The notes beneath the pieces are model-generated. The model did no database searches, was not told the origin of the DNA, and saw only the letters and a program-made list of their open reading frames with translations. A stretch of DNA of 64,000 nt from Fragilaria crotonensis (taxonomy: Eukaryota; Bacillariophyta; Fragilariophyceae; Fragilariales; Fragilariaceae): positions 31,317-95,316 of the forward strand of contig JAKSYS010000176.1 in NCBI GenBank assembly GCA_022925895.1, given 5' to 3'. Shown piece after piece: positions 44,372 through 56,844 of the stretch. The position numbers were made by a program, and so were the translations under genes. Position 1 is the first letter of the stretch; every line of letters begins with the position of its first letter.

Positions 44372-47235
44372 CTACCTAATGCAATCAGCAACCATTCGAG
44401 AGACATCAGCATTGTCACTGCGAACGGCGATCTTCAGCACAACTCCGCTATCGCCCTGCATTGCGATTTGGGCTCTCCCCAAAACTTTCTCGCCACTAAC
44501 GAAGATTCCACTCAGGTGCAACATATGAGGCTTGCCTCCAAGGTTGGGCTTGATCGCAGCCGTTCCGTCACAAGGCTGCATTCCAAGCAAATCGATCACG
44601 GCAGATACAGCATCTTCCAGTTTTTTGAACTGCAGGGCAAACTTTTCAAGAACTTCGTTGTCATTTCCAACCGCATCCCAAGCCTTTCTAAAGTCCGGAA
44701 CAGATACCTTGGCCATGAAGTCAGCTGTACTGATTTCGAGGTCTTCAAGAGGATACTCCTCCTCGAAAGTGTCTCCCTCTGCGTCACCCGTAGTGGGGTC
44801 CACCTGAACTACGGTAAAGCGGAGCTCACAAGCCATTGTACATGGGGAAAGAGCTAGGTTAGCGTCTCGCTCCAAAACAGCGAAACAGCTTTTGGTTTCA
44901 CCATAAGCTATTCCGTCTGCAGCAATCTCCCCGCTCACATTGAAAGCCTCGGCGTCACTGTCGTCAAGGACAACAGTAACATTATCCAATCTCTGCTCCT
45001 CGATAGTATTCTGGACAGTAAATTGTAGCACAACGTGGTTTGGGAAGATGTGCTTGATGCATTGAACAACATATTCCGTCTCGCTCTCTGTTAGTTGCAC
45101 CGGTTGAGAGGAACGGAAAGTGCGGCCAAGCGCGGCAAGCTCGGGAATGGCGTAAACCGCGGCAGCTGGGTCGACGATCTCCTTTTTCTTCTCCTCTACT
45201 GGAGCTCCGATTGAAGGTACGTCGCCATCCATGCCATCAGATGCGCCTGAAGAGGCGAGGATTTCTTCGGCAGTGTCTTCAACGACTGGTAGGGCATCGA
45301 CAGAGACTGGATCAGGAGAAGTCATCGCGTTGGGAATGGCTGCGTAGGCCTTCAGGCTGCGCTCGAGTTTATCAAAAGACATCGGCAATGGCTCCAAAAG
45401 GATGAAGGCAGCTGTGTCGTCCTCGGCTGGATTATCTGCGGGAACCTCCTCGGCCTCCTCACCTTCAGGCGGTGGGACATATGGGAAACTGATCATGGCT
45501 TCCTCAATGACGGTGACGGCGAGGGCGGAACGGTCGCGAGTTTCATCGTCCTCATCGTTCAAACTGCGCTTCAAAGAGTCGTGATGGAATGTCTCAGGAC
45601 GGGCACTGAGCTGCAAATTTAGACAAAGCAGATACAGCCGCAGCACGAACAGCAGAGTTTTCGAGGATAACTCGATTGTAGATGAATCTGATGTAGCGAG
45701 CCGGAGCGGTAGTCGTTGGTCCCAATTCTCCAAGTAGATGGAGGATTTGGGTGGAAAGCATGGTGAACTCGCAGTCTTCGATAAACTCACACAAGTGAAG
45801 CGAGCTTTCAGTGGTTTCCGGAACCAATCGAATCAAAGAAACAATACTTGCAACGATGGAGCGCTTGAAATCAAAGCCACCTTCCTCCCGAAGAAAATTG
45901 GAGAGAAAGCCGACGAGGACACGATGCTTCGATGGGTAAGTCAAACAGAGTTGTTGCAGGCTGCGAACGACCGTGATCTTGTACTCATCCGCAATATCAG
46001 TCAGGAATGCAGAGATTTGCTTCAAGAGACGATCGACTGAGTTCTCGCTTCCAGTCTTGAGAAGAGTAGTGATGGCAAGAGTGGCGATGGAGCGATTTCC
46101 GTCTCCAATAAGGGCTTCGAAGTCTTCGTTGCACTTCGCGACAACACGGGGGTGGATACTTGCAACTGTAGCCAACGTTCTCATGGACGCGAATCGAACG
46201 GCAGGCTTTGGAGAAGACAAGAAGAGCTGCAAGACCGAGACAGCGGGGCTCAAGTCTTGAGGTTCAATCTGCGGAAGGTTGCAGATAGCACGTGCAGCTT
46301 CGTAGACAACCATTTCCGACTTGTGTCGCAAACTTGACTCCAGCAACTGGAATCCAGCTCGAGACATGGGAACCATCTTGAAGGATCCACGACCTTCAGC
46401 GGCTTCATCGTGCAAAAGCTTGGTTGCATAGCGAATCAGCAAAACGAGGGCAAGAGGTGATTTGAGAGTGTTTCGCTCGCTGTACTGTTGGACCAACTTG
46501 GAGACACAATCGATCGTGAGACTTGATCTGGTAGAGCAATTGCATCGCGTGGAATTGAACCATTTCATTAGGACTCTGGGTAGCCTCAGTGGTTTCACTA
46601 ATCCAACGTTTGACAACCGCGGCACATTCGGGTGACTTTCTGAACAGGTGAGCCGCCGATACCAAAGCGGAGCTAGCAACTTGACCGGAAGAGTCAACAA
46701 CAGCCTGCTTGACATAACGCTCAATTGCTCCAAGCATGGCAGCATCCACGATCCGAGCAAGCACTCTAAGAGCGTTCGCGCGATAAAGGTCAACATCGCA
46801 AGTCATATCTTTGGTCAAACAAGACGTCACGATAATTACATCGTCGGGATCGCAAGTCTCAGCTACTTCCTTGATGAAAAGGTAAACCATGCGACGAAGC
46901 GAAGCATCATCCGACATGAACAACTTCGTGACGCCGAAGAAGACTTCGGTGGCCTCTGGACCGGAGAGCTTTTGACCAGTGTTTTGAAGGTGGAGCAATT
47001 GAGCGATCACGGTGCAGCATTTGCGCGGGTTTTCGCGGACGGAGGTAGGGTCATGAAAGATACGCGCCTCCTGCAAGACAGCAGCTTTCTCCAAGTGCGC
47101 GTAAGGCGATATGTATTGCTCGTCCTCCTCCACTTTGAACTTATCAGCAAGGTCTTGCACCTCCTTCAGCATCGCGGACATGCCCATGGCGCCGCCGTTT
47201 TGCTCGCCATCAGCGGCCGTGCTGCTTTTCGCCAT
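44372..47235 (-). CDS. COPG: Coatomer subunit gamma (COPI), two apparent frameshifts
   Basis: Core of the COPI coat F-subcomplex for Golgi-to-ER and intra-Golgi vesicle traffic. It is a HEAT-repeat adaptin-type trunk, then an acidic linker and the gamma appendage domain. Landmarks: [46 protein letters not shown] (shorter parts visible throughout), [44 protein letters not shown], and the appendage end [19 protein letters not shown]. With two extra bases removed the 2864-nt span gives about 953 residues (human about 874). Breaks lie near 46527 (after SHDRL) and near 45604 (after the CCC run in AAQC). No intron is apparent. Because the protein is conserved on both sides, miscalls are likelier than decay. 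Confidence 0.93.
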
Positions 47236-48355
47236 TTCTCGTCAATAAACGACAGGTACTACCAAGTAATAATCCCGTTCAGAGAGAGGACAGAGCACCT
47301 CCGATGACCGACGTAGGCATTAGTATAAAGACACTGTAGAAATCTTTCCTTACAATGAATGCGTCTGCAACAGTCTTTTCTGGCCGTTGGCATTGGGTGA
47401 GAATCAAAACTCCGGATTCCGTTCTAAATGCGACTCTAATGCTCTTGCACATCCTCAGCATACAATACATTTTTGTGCCTCTTCTCTACCGTAGATCGCA
47501 ATGTTCTACCGGTAGTTTGTCAGCATTCAAGTAAAGCGCAGTATCATCTGATGTGCAGCCTTCGAAAGATTTTTCTACCTTTCTCCGTCCCTCTGGTTTC
47601 GAAAAATTACGTGATTGGCCGAATCAATTGGTTGCTTAGACAAGAAAACCCAAAGTATCAGCCAGCATCTACAACTCTGCGAATCAATTGTGCTTAATAA
47701 AGTAGACCAGTCCAAAAGCATCAGCCAGCATCAGTCAACAAAGAGTTTGCAATCATGTGCTTATTCCAGAATTTGTGTATTGAATGACAAGAATTATATC
47801 AATCACATTAGCTACAGGTGCAAGCCATCTGGCACAAAAATCAGGGATTGAAATGCTGAAGGGTAGCATGGTCTAAAAACCTTCACATAAGACAACATGA
47901 AATGTCGAAGGAATTGTTGAGCTCAGAAATCTTCATCTTGTTGTCCGCGCAACATTGGCTGATGCGGCACAATAAAATGTTGAAGATATTGAAAATTCAA
48001 CTTTTATAGATTGGGCATCATTCCTATTCCTAATTTATGACTCAGTTGGCATTGATCTCAATGAGCTGGGAATGATGAGATGTGATGTCATGCTGGTCAT
48101 GAATTCCCGGGAATGAGGAAAAATCTTACAAACATTCAGCTTCAGAATTTATGAAATAACTCAATTACAAACGACATTCAATAATCCCCAGTTTATACCA
48201 TGCAACGTATCACTGTTCCAAGGAGTCCTGCATAATACATATGTGGATGTGATGGCCCTTGAAAGAGGTATGGAGTTCCATACAATGAGCACACATTGAG
48301 GAATACAATTGTGCCTTTGATTTCTTCCCATTATGGTAGAAAATCAATTCAAGGA
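47236..48355. other. Spacer upstream of coatomer gamma
   Basis: Includes the coatomer promoter at its left end. No gene or RNA recognised; AT-rich towards the right. Confidence 0.5.
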
Positions 48356-48666
48356 GTGTGTGCATGTGCATGAGCATGTGCATGTGCATGTGCATGTGCA
48401 TGTGCATGTGCATGTGCATGTGCATGTGCATGTGCATGTGCATGTGCATGTGCATGTGCATGTGCATGTGCATGTGCATGTGCATGTGCATGTGCATGTG
48501 CATGTGCATGTGCATGTGCATGTGCATGTGCATGTGCATGTGCATGTGCATGTGCATGTGCATGTGCATGTGCATGTGCATGTGCATGTGCATGTGCATG
48601 TGCATGTGCATGTGCATGTGCATGTGCATGTGCATGTGCATGTGCATGTGCATGTGCATGTGCATG
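48356..48666. repeat. TGTGCA hexanucleotide microsatellite (about 50 units)
   Basis: An uninterrupted run of TGTGCA units from about 48375 to 48666, with a single variant unit (TGAGCA) near the left end. All six frames are open as dipeptide repeats, but this follows from the repeat alone. Confidence 0.97.
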
Positions 48667-48862
48667 GAAGAAGCCAATGGCCTTGCCAAACTTGTCAATG
48701 AGGAATATTGTTTCTGCCAATGACATATTGCCCGGGTGATCAGTATATGCTTCTGATGATAATTATGAACTAGTTGGATGTAGCTATGGTAGCTAGTACG
48801 TGCAATAACCTGCTGTGTATGACAACAAATTTAGTGCTATGTCACGGTGGTTGTTTTGCAAC

Positions 48863-49009
48863 TTTGAAGCGCTAAGAAATAGCGACCGCATCACGCTCCT
48901 CGGACGCTGGCGCTCCGATGAAATGCACCGCTATCTTCACATCCAGGCCCCAGCACCCGTCATGCAAGGCCTCACGCCGCTATGTTACGCAGCGGCTCCT
49001 TCTGTTTGA
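48863..49009 (+). pseudogene. 3' fragment of a DIRS-type tyrosine recombinase
   Basis: About 45 residues match the end of the tyrosine-recombinase ORF of DIRS-like retroelements: ITLLGRWRSDEMHRYLHIQA followed by PVMQGLTPL. The corresponding end of the larger remnant at 53.8 kb is clearly related (SDEMYRYLHVQA, then PVMAGVSATML). The rest of this copy is missing; the microsatellite lies about 200 bp to its left. Confidence 0.75.
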
Positions 49010-51429
49010 CCCCTGGATGACCCACTGATGCACCCAGCCATTTGGCTTCCCACCCATTTTTGCCCCTTGCCGTGCTGGGCCAAACAGCATGCCTAGCATG
49101 CATGCCACCATACTGTTGATCTGGATGGGAGGGGGTTACTCCTAGTAGTATGATGCCAAAACCTCACCACCACCTCATCTTGACACTACATACCAAGTGC
49201 CAGATTTGAACAAGATGTCCAGCGGCAGCTGAGGCGCCGGGAGGGCCTGCAAATCCTGCCATCAGCAGCAGTGCAGACGGTAGTGTTTCAAAGCCAGAAA
49301 GCACACGCACATTCGAGTTCTCCCCCACAGCAAGTCCATGACACGCGTACAAGAGGTATGAACGTACTACTACACTCTGATACTTGAACGGAGGAACAGC
49401 GTCATTTTTCGATTGTGCTCATTGCTGGTCAAACCAGGTTGCCCCGAACGCACCAGTAGAACAGCGAGGACTACCAAGAAGAGGATCCGACGGACCTGCA
49501 ACACAATAGGTGCACCGAACCCGAAGGCAGCGAGAGCTACCAGATTGCGAACTTCAATTTCAACGACCCGCCCGCCCAAGCCAAACAGCACTCCTGGCAT
49601 GCATGGGAGCTGGCCGGAATTCCAGCGATTGCTTATGCCTTCCCGCTGCTTCTTCTCCCATCGATCGTGAGTGACTACGTCGCCGCCAAGTTGCTGGAGA
49701 CCTACCCAGGCAACGCAGAGGGCGCTCTTCAGCAGATTGGGACCAGATGACTTCAGTGGTCCAGCAACTTGCAGAGAACGTTGGCGGGAGCGGCAGACGC
49801 ACACGAGAGAAGCAAACAGAGGAGTGGCAGAGTCGTACCGAGAGACCTTTCTGGTACTCCTACAGTTCTGTCAAGTATTCACCATGAAGGAGGCGGCGCC
49901 CATCAGGGCACGCCGTGCCAACGGCAGCAAAGGGGAGTATCAGTCCGTCAACCAAAAAGAGCTAACACAGCAGGTCTGTGTTGGCCGCGGGCTCACACCA
50001 GATCTATACTGCCCTGTGGTGATACAGGCGTCAAGCAGGTGCTGGTCACCAGTATCAACTTAACTGGCAATGGAACCGATGACATTACCGGCGGGTGCCA
50101 ACCTTTTCTGGTTGTCTACTACACCGGGCCCAGCAACCACTATCATTCCCTGGCTGGACAATACCACACTGGTGGCATTTCAGTTGGACCAGGTGGTGGC
50201 AAATGCATCCCTTGCAGATATCCACGATATCCGCAACAAGGAGAAGGTGAAAATTGCCGCAAGACCTTCACCAAGTCAGCCTCACATTGCAGCACTTTGC
50301 GGTTTTAGTCCACACCCTTATCCAAGGGCCGGGGGAGGGTCTAACACATTTGTCAGGTGCATTTGGTTACTAGCCAACAACTCCTCCTTCAGTGAACACC
50401 TGCCTTACTATTTGACACAGCACCAGGCCCTGATACTAGGCATGCCGTGGGCAGAGGTGTACCCGGTACCCGCCACCCGGCCCATGTCCTCCGTCGTCAC
50501 GTTCAAATCAATATGCACAAGCACCTGCAGGCGTTGCAGGTAGGGGCCGTCACACCAGAGCCCCCGTCCTTCCAAGAAGCAACTGCTTCGGGATCTCCAG
50601 AAAGGGTCATTCCACATGTCATCATCCTGGCTGCCCTTCTTACCAACCTCAGTGACGGTGCCACCTACCATAGCGACAGGGAGAGCTGCCGCCCCCTCAC
50701 CGAGTACTTGCACCCATACTACGCGAGCATCAACGGCCGCAGCCACTTCCACATCAGGGCTCGCCACAGCGACAGGCGGCGGACGCACAGCGACCGGAAC
50801 AGGAGTGCCTATAGCAGCACGACCGGGACGTATATGGCAAATCCGGCGCGCGATGCTGAGTTTGACGCCTTGCAATTACGCCCTCAGATGCCAGACCCTT
50901 TTATGTGCCCACCGACCAACCGCCAACAAGCTCTACGCGCGAAGTAATCAGTTCTTTGTTAGATTAATTTGCAGCTAATTTTTAAAGGGGTGATAGTTGT
51001 AGATTACTAAATGTTATGAGACTAGTTAATAGACTTCATCGTCCATTTGCCAATGCAGCAGAGTACACAACCAGATGCCTCGCCCATGTGCGAGCTCGTC
51101 ATCTCGTGACCACCTGGTGACACCTCCACCAGGGGGAGACGGCTGACTCAGCTACCACTCCCTGGCTACTGCAGGCACCGCTGTGGAATGGCGACCATGA
51201 TGACGTTCCCGCACTTGTGCCCAAGCGCTCGAGTAGACAGTACAACAGCAGGCAGCTCTCGTGTGGAAAAAACATTAAGTGAGTATGCAGAAACAGCAGC
51301 AGCGGTTAAATTAGCACTAACACCAAGATCTTGCCAGCAGTAGTGGTGCGCCTGGCTCACAAAGTGGCACGCCTCCTGGACCATCTACGTCGGTGAGGCG
51401 CAGGGGTGCCCCTGCACACCGGGCCTTGG
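49010..51429 (+). other. GC-rich stretch upstream of DIRS pol, unassigned
   Basis: Compositionally like the following DIRS pol and unlike the flanking spacers, so probably the 5' part (gag-like region) of that element. The ORFs are short and shift frame; none has a motif that can be named. 50950-51200 is non-coding. Confidence 0.35.
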
Positions 51430-53940
51430 ACATGCATGGGAGGAAACACGACAGGCAGCACAGCGGGGGTTGCACCGTTTGGCGAAGGACAAGGTGGAAT
51501 TTGTGCGTGCCAAAATGCTTGAACTAGGCAAACAGGGTTTTTGGGTAGTTCTCCCCTTGCACGTGGCTCTGACACTGCCGAACCTGCATCTGTCCCCGCT
51601 TGGCGTAGTGCCCGAGTGCAATTGCCGGCCGAGGTTGATCGTCAACTTCTCGTACTCTAGTGTGAATGACGAGACGGCGGGCCTGGCACCCTGCTCCGAA
51701 GCCATGCAGTTCAGAAAGGCCTTGCAATGCATCATGTCCAAGTTGATTCAGGCAAATCCAGGGTACGGTCCGTCATGGCTTCTACCGGATCCGTCTCCAC
51801 TATCACAATATCCCACGTCTGGGAGTCATCCTCGCATCAACGGGTGGCGTCCCGATGGGGGCTCTCCCCCGTGGTACTACCGATGGACTGGGTGGAGAGC
51901 CCACCATATTTCACAGCGGTGACTGTAACCAGTTGCGATCTCCTGAACACCAGCCAGGATGTTACGGCTGGGGGTGCGCCCCCCTGAAAGCTCTTGCAGC
52001 ACCTCAACCACTTCTTGACGCTTTTGCCCTTCACGCAATCGATTTCGTACTGCATTCCATCAGCCCTTGAGACCGCCCAAGCCAGAAAGAACCAATCTTG
52101 GTCAAGAAGCTCCTGCAAGGGGATGCTCATTGGGCGACATGCAAGATGATCTTAAGATGGGACGACAAGGACACTGCGAGCGGCACCTTGAACCTCACCC
52201 CAGACCGACTAGAGAGGCTCTAGTACACCTCGCTCCAAATGCTTCCTCAGACCTTACGCCGCGTCCCAGTTGCGGAATGGCACCAACTCCTACCAGGTTT
52301 GCGGGGGTTGTTTTTTGCACTGTAAGACGCCCTTCACAAGGGCAATTGTCACCGCGTACGCCTTACTCGACACGTTTTTGATAGCATTGCTTGCCGATTT
52401 TAGGGCAATTGCTGATTCCTTGCAGTCCGGCCCGACTCGCTTCCGCGAACTTCTGTCCGTGGGACCCCACATTGCCCACCGCGCCTGCGATGCCTGCCAA
52501 CACGGCATGGGCAGCATCTGGTTCTTCCCTGTCATGCGCCTCCCTGGCTTGGGCGCGCAAAGGATCCGCCACGTCCAGTACCGCCCGATTGTATCTCCTC
52601 CACGACCTCAACGCCCTGCACCGGCAACACCAGCAGCGCTTTGTCCCCCTGGTGCATGGTCACATTGCTGGCAAGGCCAAGAGCGTCATGGCCAATGATG
52701 CCAGCTGCCGCTGGGATGGTGATCTCGCTCCCCGGTGCCAAACTTGTCTCACACTTCAACTCCGTCTACCCTCAGGCCACCTCCTGGAGGCTGCTGACCC
52801 TCAATCACGCAATGCACTCCGCTGTGCTTGGAGGGCTGTCACATCAGCCCTCTCTTGTTCTCACCAATCTGTTCATTCTTGATGCGACTCTGCCTCCTCT
52901 ACCTGGCGCGTGTGGGACCGTTTCTGCACCGCCACAGGCGTACGCACCGAGTTGCAGGATATCCTCTCGGAGACCCCATCCCAATTCTGCTCCTCTTGCC
53001 CAGCAGTATCGCACCGGACACATTGCGCCCGGCAACAAGCCGGGTCACTCTCGAACGGTGGTAGAGGATGCCATGCACCACGTGGCACAGACGTTCACCC
53101 GGGTGGGGGCCGTGGACCCTGCCTGAATGCCTTCGGGACACTCGACTTTCGGCTCCACGCGTTGTTTCAAGCCTGGAAACGCACAGATCCCCCTTCCTCC
53201 CCGAGCTTAAACCCATTGCCCCTTGCTGTCCTTCGGCAGGCACATCATCTGCTCTCCGGTGCTCCTTCGCCGACGCCACGCCTCGCTGCCACGGGCAACT
53301 GCCTTGTGTTTGCCTTTTACCTCCTCATACGGCCGGGAGAATACAGTGGCCTGCCACGTCATGTCACGGACAATCTCTTTTGGTTGAACAACTTGGGCAT
53401 ATGGATTGGCCAGCACGGTCTGGACCCCTTGCACTGACACCCTGATGACCTCCTTGCGGCCACCTTTGTGACGGTCACCTTTATTTCTCAGAAAAAGGCG
53501 TCCGGGCCAAAACACTTGGGCACGGTATAAGCAGGCATCCATCCCACTGGTGCCCTGTCCACCATGCCCTCATCCGTCATCTCCTCCACCTCTGTGCCTG
53601 CGGAGTCACGTCCAGTACCCTGCTCAATGCTTATGCCTACACCCGCAGCGTGGAACTTTGTCCTCCTGCCCACGGACGTCACTGCTCTCCTTCGTCGCGC
53701 TGTACAAACCCTGCCGCCCGCCCTCACTGACTTGACTGCCCGTGACATCTCCATTCGGTCCACCCAGGCAGGCGGCGCTATGACCAGTCGGACGAAATGT
53801 ACCGCTACCTGCATGTCCAGGCGTAGCCAGTGATGGCGGGCGTCTCTGCCACCATGCTTCGCGGTGGAGATTTCCGCCTCAACCCCCCACCCTCCAACGC
53901 CCCCGACGCCTCGCGGCCACATCGCGGCGGCCCTCCCTCT
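51430..53940 (+). pseudogene. DIRS-like retroelement: reverse transcriptase, RNase H, tyrosine recombinase
   Basis: RT: VRAKMLELGKQGFWVVLP, LSPLGVVPECNCRPRLIVNF and EAMQFRKAL (51.49-51.74 kb), then in another frame VVLPMDWVESPPYF (51.87-51.91 kb) and the thumb part KKLLQGDAHWATCKMIL (near 52.1 kb). RNase H-like: FRAIADSLQSGPTRFREL, ACDACQHGMGSIWF and GHIAGKAKSVMANDAS (52.4-52.7 kb). Tyrosine recombinase: GNCLVFAFYLLIRPGEYSG (53.29-53.35 kb), TALLRRAVQTLPPAL, DISIRSTQAGGAM and SDEMYRYLHVQA (53.68-53.82 kb). DIRS elements integrate with a tyrosine recombinase instead of an integrase. Frames change many times and a TAG follows VQA, so this copy looks dead. Terminal repeats were not found. Confidence 0.8.
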
Positions 53941-54629
53941 TCAGTTTCTCCTCTGGCCACATGGCCCAATCAAGTGCAACCCCCGGTACACCTGTAACGG
54001 TGGGCACCTCTGACGGCAGCACAGTAAGGGCGCCGCTACCGCCAACATGAGGACATCATTACCTTACTTTTTCTACTGTCGCAGCGGGCGCAAAGTCGTA
54101 GCACCTGTCGTAAGCGAGAATTTCCCGGTGTAGAATTACTCGTACTCCGAGCACTTTCCAAATTGCTATCGTCTACTGCATGTTTACTGTTTACTCGTAC
54201 AACCATACCCTGTTACGTTTGCGAGTATGCATACATGCGTTCCAGGTACCAGTTACAGTATGTCAAGTACATTCCTGCGGTACAGCGACAGCGGCCAAGA
54301 TGACTTGAATGACCGAAATGACACCCTGCCGAGCACCGAGACTGCGGGCACAGGGCACAAGGCACAACTCATACGTACCTGGTACCGACGAAAGACGCTG
54401 TATGTTGTCTATACATTATATATATTATATATGAACATACATGCAAAATCAGGGACATCATCAGGCATTCTGTGTGCACAACGCACCGTACTCGAGGAGG
54501 TACATGGTACAACAGGTACGGACAAAAATTCGATCAACCGGTAGTCAAATGTCGCCCCAATGGTTCCAGTCACTTCCTCATACTTGCACGTTGCACGAGG
54601 CTGATTCTCAACCAGGTACAAGATCTGCA
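53941..54629. other. Spacer between DIRS remnant and pepsin-like gene
   Basis: GC-rich at first, then low-complexity GTAC- and TATA-containing sequence (a TATATTATATATG run near 54415-54432). No gene. Promoter of the pepsin-like gene is presumably here. Confidence 0.45.
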
Positions 54630-56433
54630 ATGATGTTAATGCTAACGCTTGCTTCCCTCGCGGTTGTGCGATGTGCAGGACTTTGGTCGTACCAAATTGA
54701 GCAATTTCCTCCAGACAGCGAAAGGCAGTTGCACCAGGCGTTAGCAAGTGACCAGCGGATGAACCCTACTCTGGCTTTGGTGTGCATTATCTTCGGATGT
54801 ATTTGGGCAATCCAGCCCAACTGCGGACTTTGGCTGTCAGTCCTTCAAGTGATTTTACTGCCTTCCCTTGCGAGGACTGTGTCGACTGCGGCCCCGCGGC
54901 TCCAACCTTTACAACTCTTCAGAATCCTCTGGCTTCTTACTAATTTCTTGTGGTGAATGCAGCAAAGGAGCTTCATGTTTCAACAATCGATGTGCGGTGG
55001 GAGATCAAGTCGTGACCTGTCTTCGTGGAGCGGTTATGAGGTTTCCGATTTTGCGTTTCATGGTGGAGGAGACGACCCATCTACTGTTATTGGTTCTGGA
55101 TTCGGCGAAGATGTTCGGATTTCCCATGCGATTTGCATGCCAGACACGAACGCGAGGTTTCTTCAATAACGTTTTGGATGGTATAATCGGACTGTCGCCG
55201 GCTCCTATGTCCTTCCTGAGTCAAATGCACTCTGCCGGTAAGCTTGAGCATCCTCGCTTCTCGCTTTGCTTCAACGACATCGAGTTCAGCGGGAACACAA
55301 CCGGTGTAGTCACTTTTGAGGATACGAACATGCTTTGCTTCAGACAGAAATGGTGTATGCTAAGCAGCTTGGCAGGAATATGTACAAAGTGAACATCAAA
55401 GATTCATCTCAGAGTCGGGGGCGGCAGGTCCGTTCGATCGTCGAAAGAACACGTGATCATTAGCTTTAATCCACCTTCTGGTGTAGATACGTCGGTCGTA
55501 GTGGATGCGTCCACCCGTTTCTTACGTTCGACAAGCGCTTTGAGGCCCATTCCGGGCAGCGTGGAGGGATGCAACTGGTCGCGATTATACTGACAATCGA
55601 GTAGATTTAACGCCACAACAACTTGCAAGCATGCCAACGTTGTTGATCGAGCTCGAGGTAAGTAGGCTTTACCTGAACGTTTGCGTGCCTACGATTCCCG
55701 CTCATAATTGCCCAGGGAGATAAAAACTCCGCGTGAACTGGATCCATTGACTGTCGCCGGCCTTACGATCGACTACAACGTGTTGGTTGCCGTGCCAGCC
55801 GTTCATTACATGGACCGGGTGGTTACAGGTGTCCGCCAATATCGCTCTAGCATTCGTTTTGAAGCACAGCAGGGGTCGTCGTTTGGTGCGAACGTAATGC
55901 ATGGGCACACCGTCTCATACGAACCGGACTTATCCCGCATCGGCTTTGCAGAATCCAGACACTGCGAGGTGCTTGGAAAAGATGGAGGGGCAAGAACCGC
56001 GGACGGTAGATCTAGCATACAGGAAAATGCCGAGCTTGGGATGCCTACGAGTGTTCACATGTCTGGGAGATCGTCAGCTTTATCACCTGCTCCAGCGCCA
56101 AGCGCTGCGGGGACTGATGACGTGTTTGTTGCCAGAGTGGGATCCTCCGAACCAGGTGGTGCACCTAAAGCTAATTCAAGTGGTGGTGGTGGTGGTGGTG
56201 GTGGTGGCGGCGGGTGTTACAATGCCACATGCCGGAGTTTCATGGCAGTTGGCTATGTCGTCATCGGGACGGCCCTTGCCGTCGCGTATAGATTATCAAG
56301 ACCCAAAGAGCGGGCCATCAACGCTGGGAGCTTACCTTCTGAAGGCCAGCGCCCAATTTATCACGACGATTTACGTTCAGCGTATCGGCGCAAGTCAACC
56401 TGGAGTGATGCTGACGGCCCATTACTGGTGTAG
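54630..56433 (+). pseudogene. Membrane-anchored pepsin-like (A1 family) protein lacking catalytic motif
   Basis: A signal peptide (MLMLTLASLAVVRCAG) opens ORF 54441-54956 from ATG 54630. Pepsin-family blocks follow in changing frames: YSGFGVHYLRMYLGNP, DFTAFPCEDCVDCGP, SCGECSKGASCFNNRC, DGIIGLSPAPMSFLSQM, GKLEHPRFSLCF, DLTPQQLASMPTLLIELEG (split by the intron) and IRFEAQQGSSFGANVMHGH, IGFAES. A Gly run and one transmembrane helix (FMAVGYVVIGTALAVAYRL) end the protein. At the first active site Asp-Thr-Gly-Ser reads Ser-Pro-Ser-Ser; at the second the Asp stays but is followed by Ala-Ser-Thr. At least four frame breaks exist. It is either a non-catalytic homologue with sequencing errors or a pseudogene. 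Confidence 0.75.
55658..55715 (+). other. Intron of the pepsin-like gene (58 bp)
   Basis: GTAAGT donor after LLIELE and an ATAATTGCCCAG acceptor, joining to GGAGAT (Gly-Asp) as expected for the family. Confidence 0.75.
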
Positions 56434-56844
56434 AATATAGGGTTACAACAAAAGTATTCTTCGTTGCCTTCTCATCTGTACAGAAATGTGTGGAATCTAG
56501 TCTTGAGCAACACACAAATGTGGTCGTTACGAATGTTGACATGCGACGCCTGTTGTTGCTCCATTGCGAACGATGGTGACAAAATTCACACGAGGGGAAT
56601 TCGTAGGCACCAGACTGCGCCTGCGAACCGTCGTTATCCTGATGGCATTAAGGAACAAATGATGAGGCGCCCCCACCCTCGCCAGTCGCCGCGTGGATCA
56701 AAAGACGACACAACGGCCCCAATGGAGTGATGCCCGAACACCGTGAATGTTAATGGAATGTACTCGCATGGTCGTGACCTCACATTGGACATGCCATGGA
56801 CGCTGGCTGCATAAGAATGCTTACAAACTCTACAACACGGAGGC
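56434..56844. other. Spacer between pepsin-like gene and Raptor
   Basis: 411 bp of unique sequence where the two genes converge. No gene recognised. Confidence 0.5.

Noticed and set aside
48210-48726. Long ORFs encoding His-Val, Met-Cys, His-Met and His-Ala repeats
   Set aside because: All come from the hexanucleotide repeat, which is open in every frame; no flanking coding sequence supports translation.
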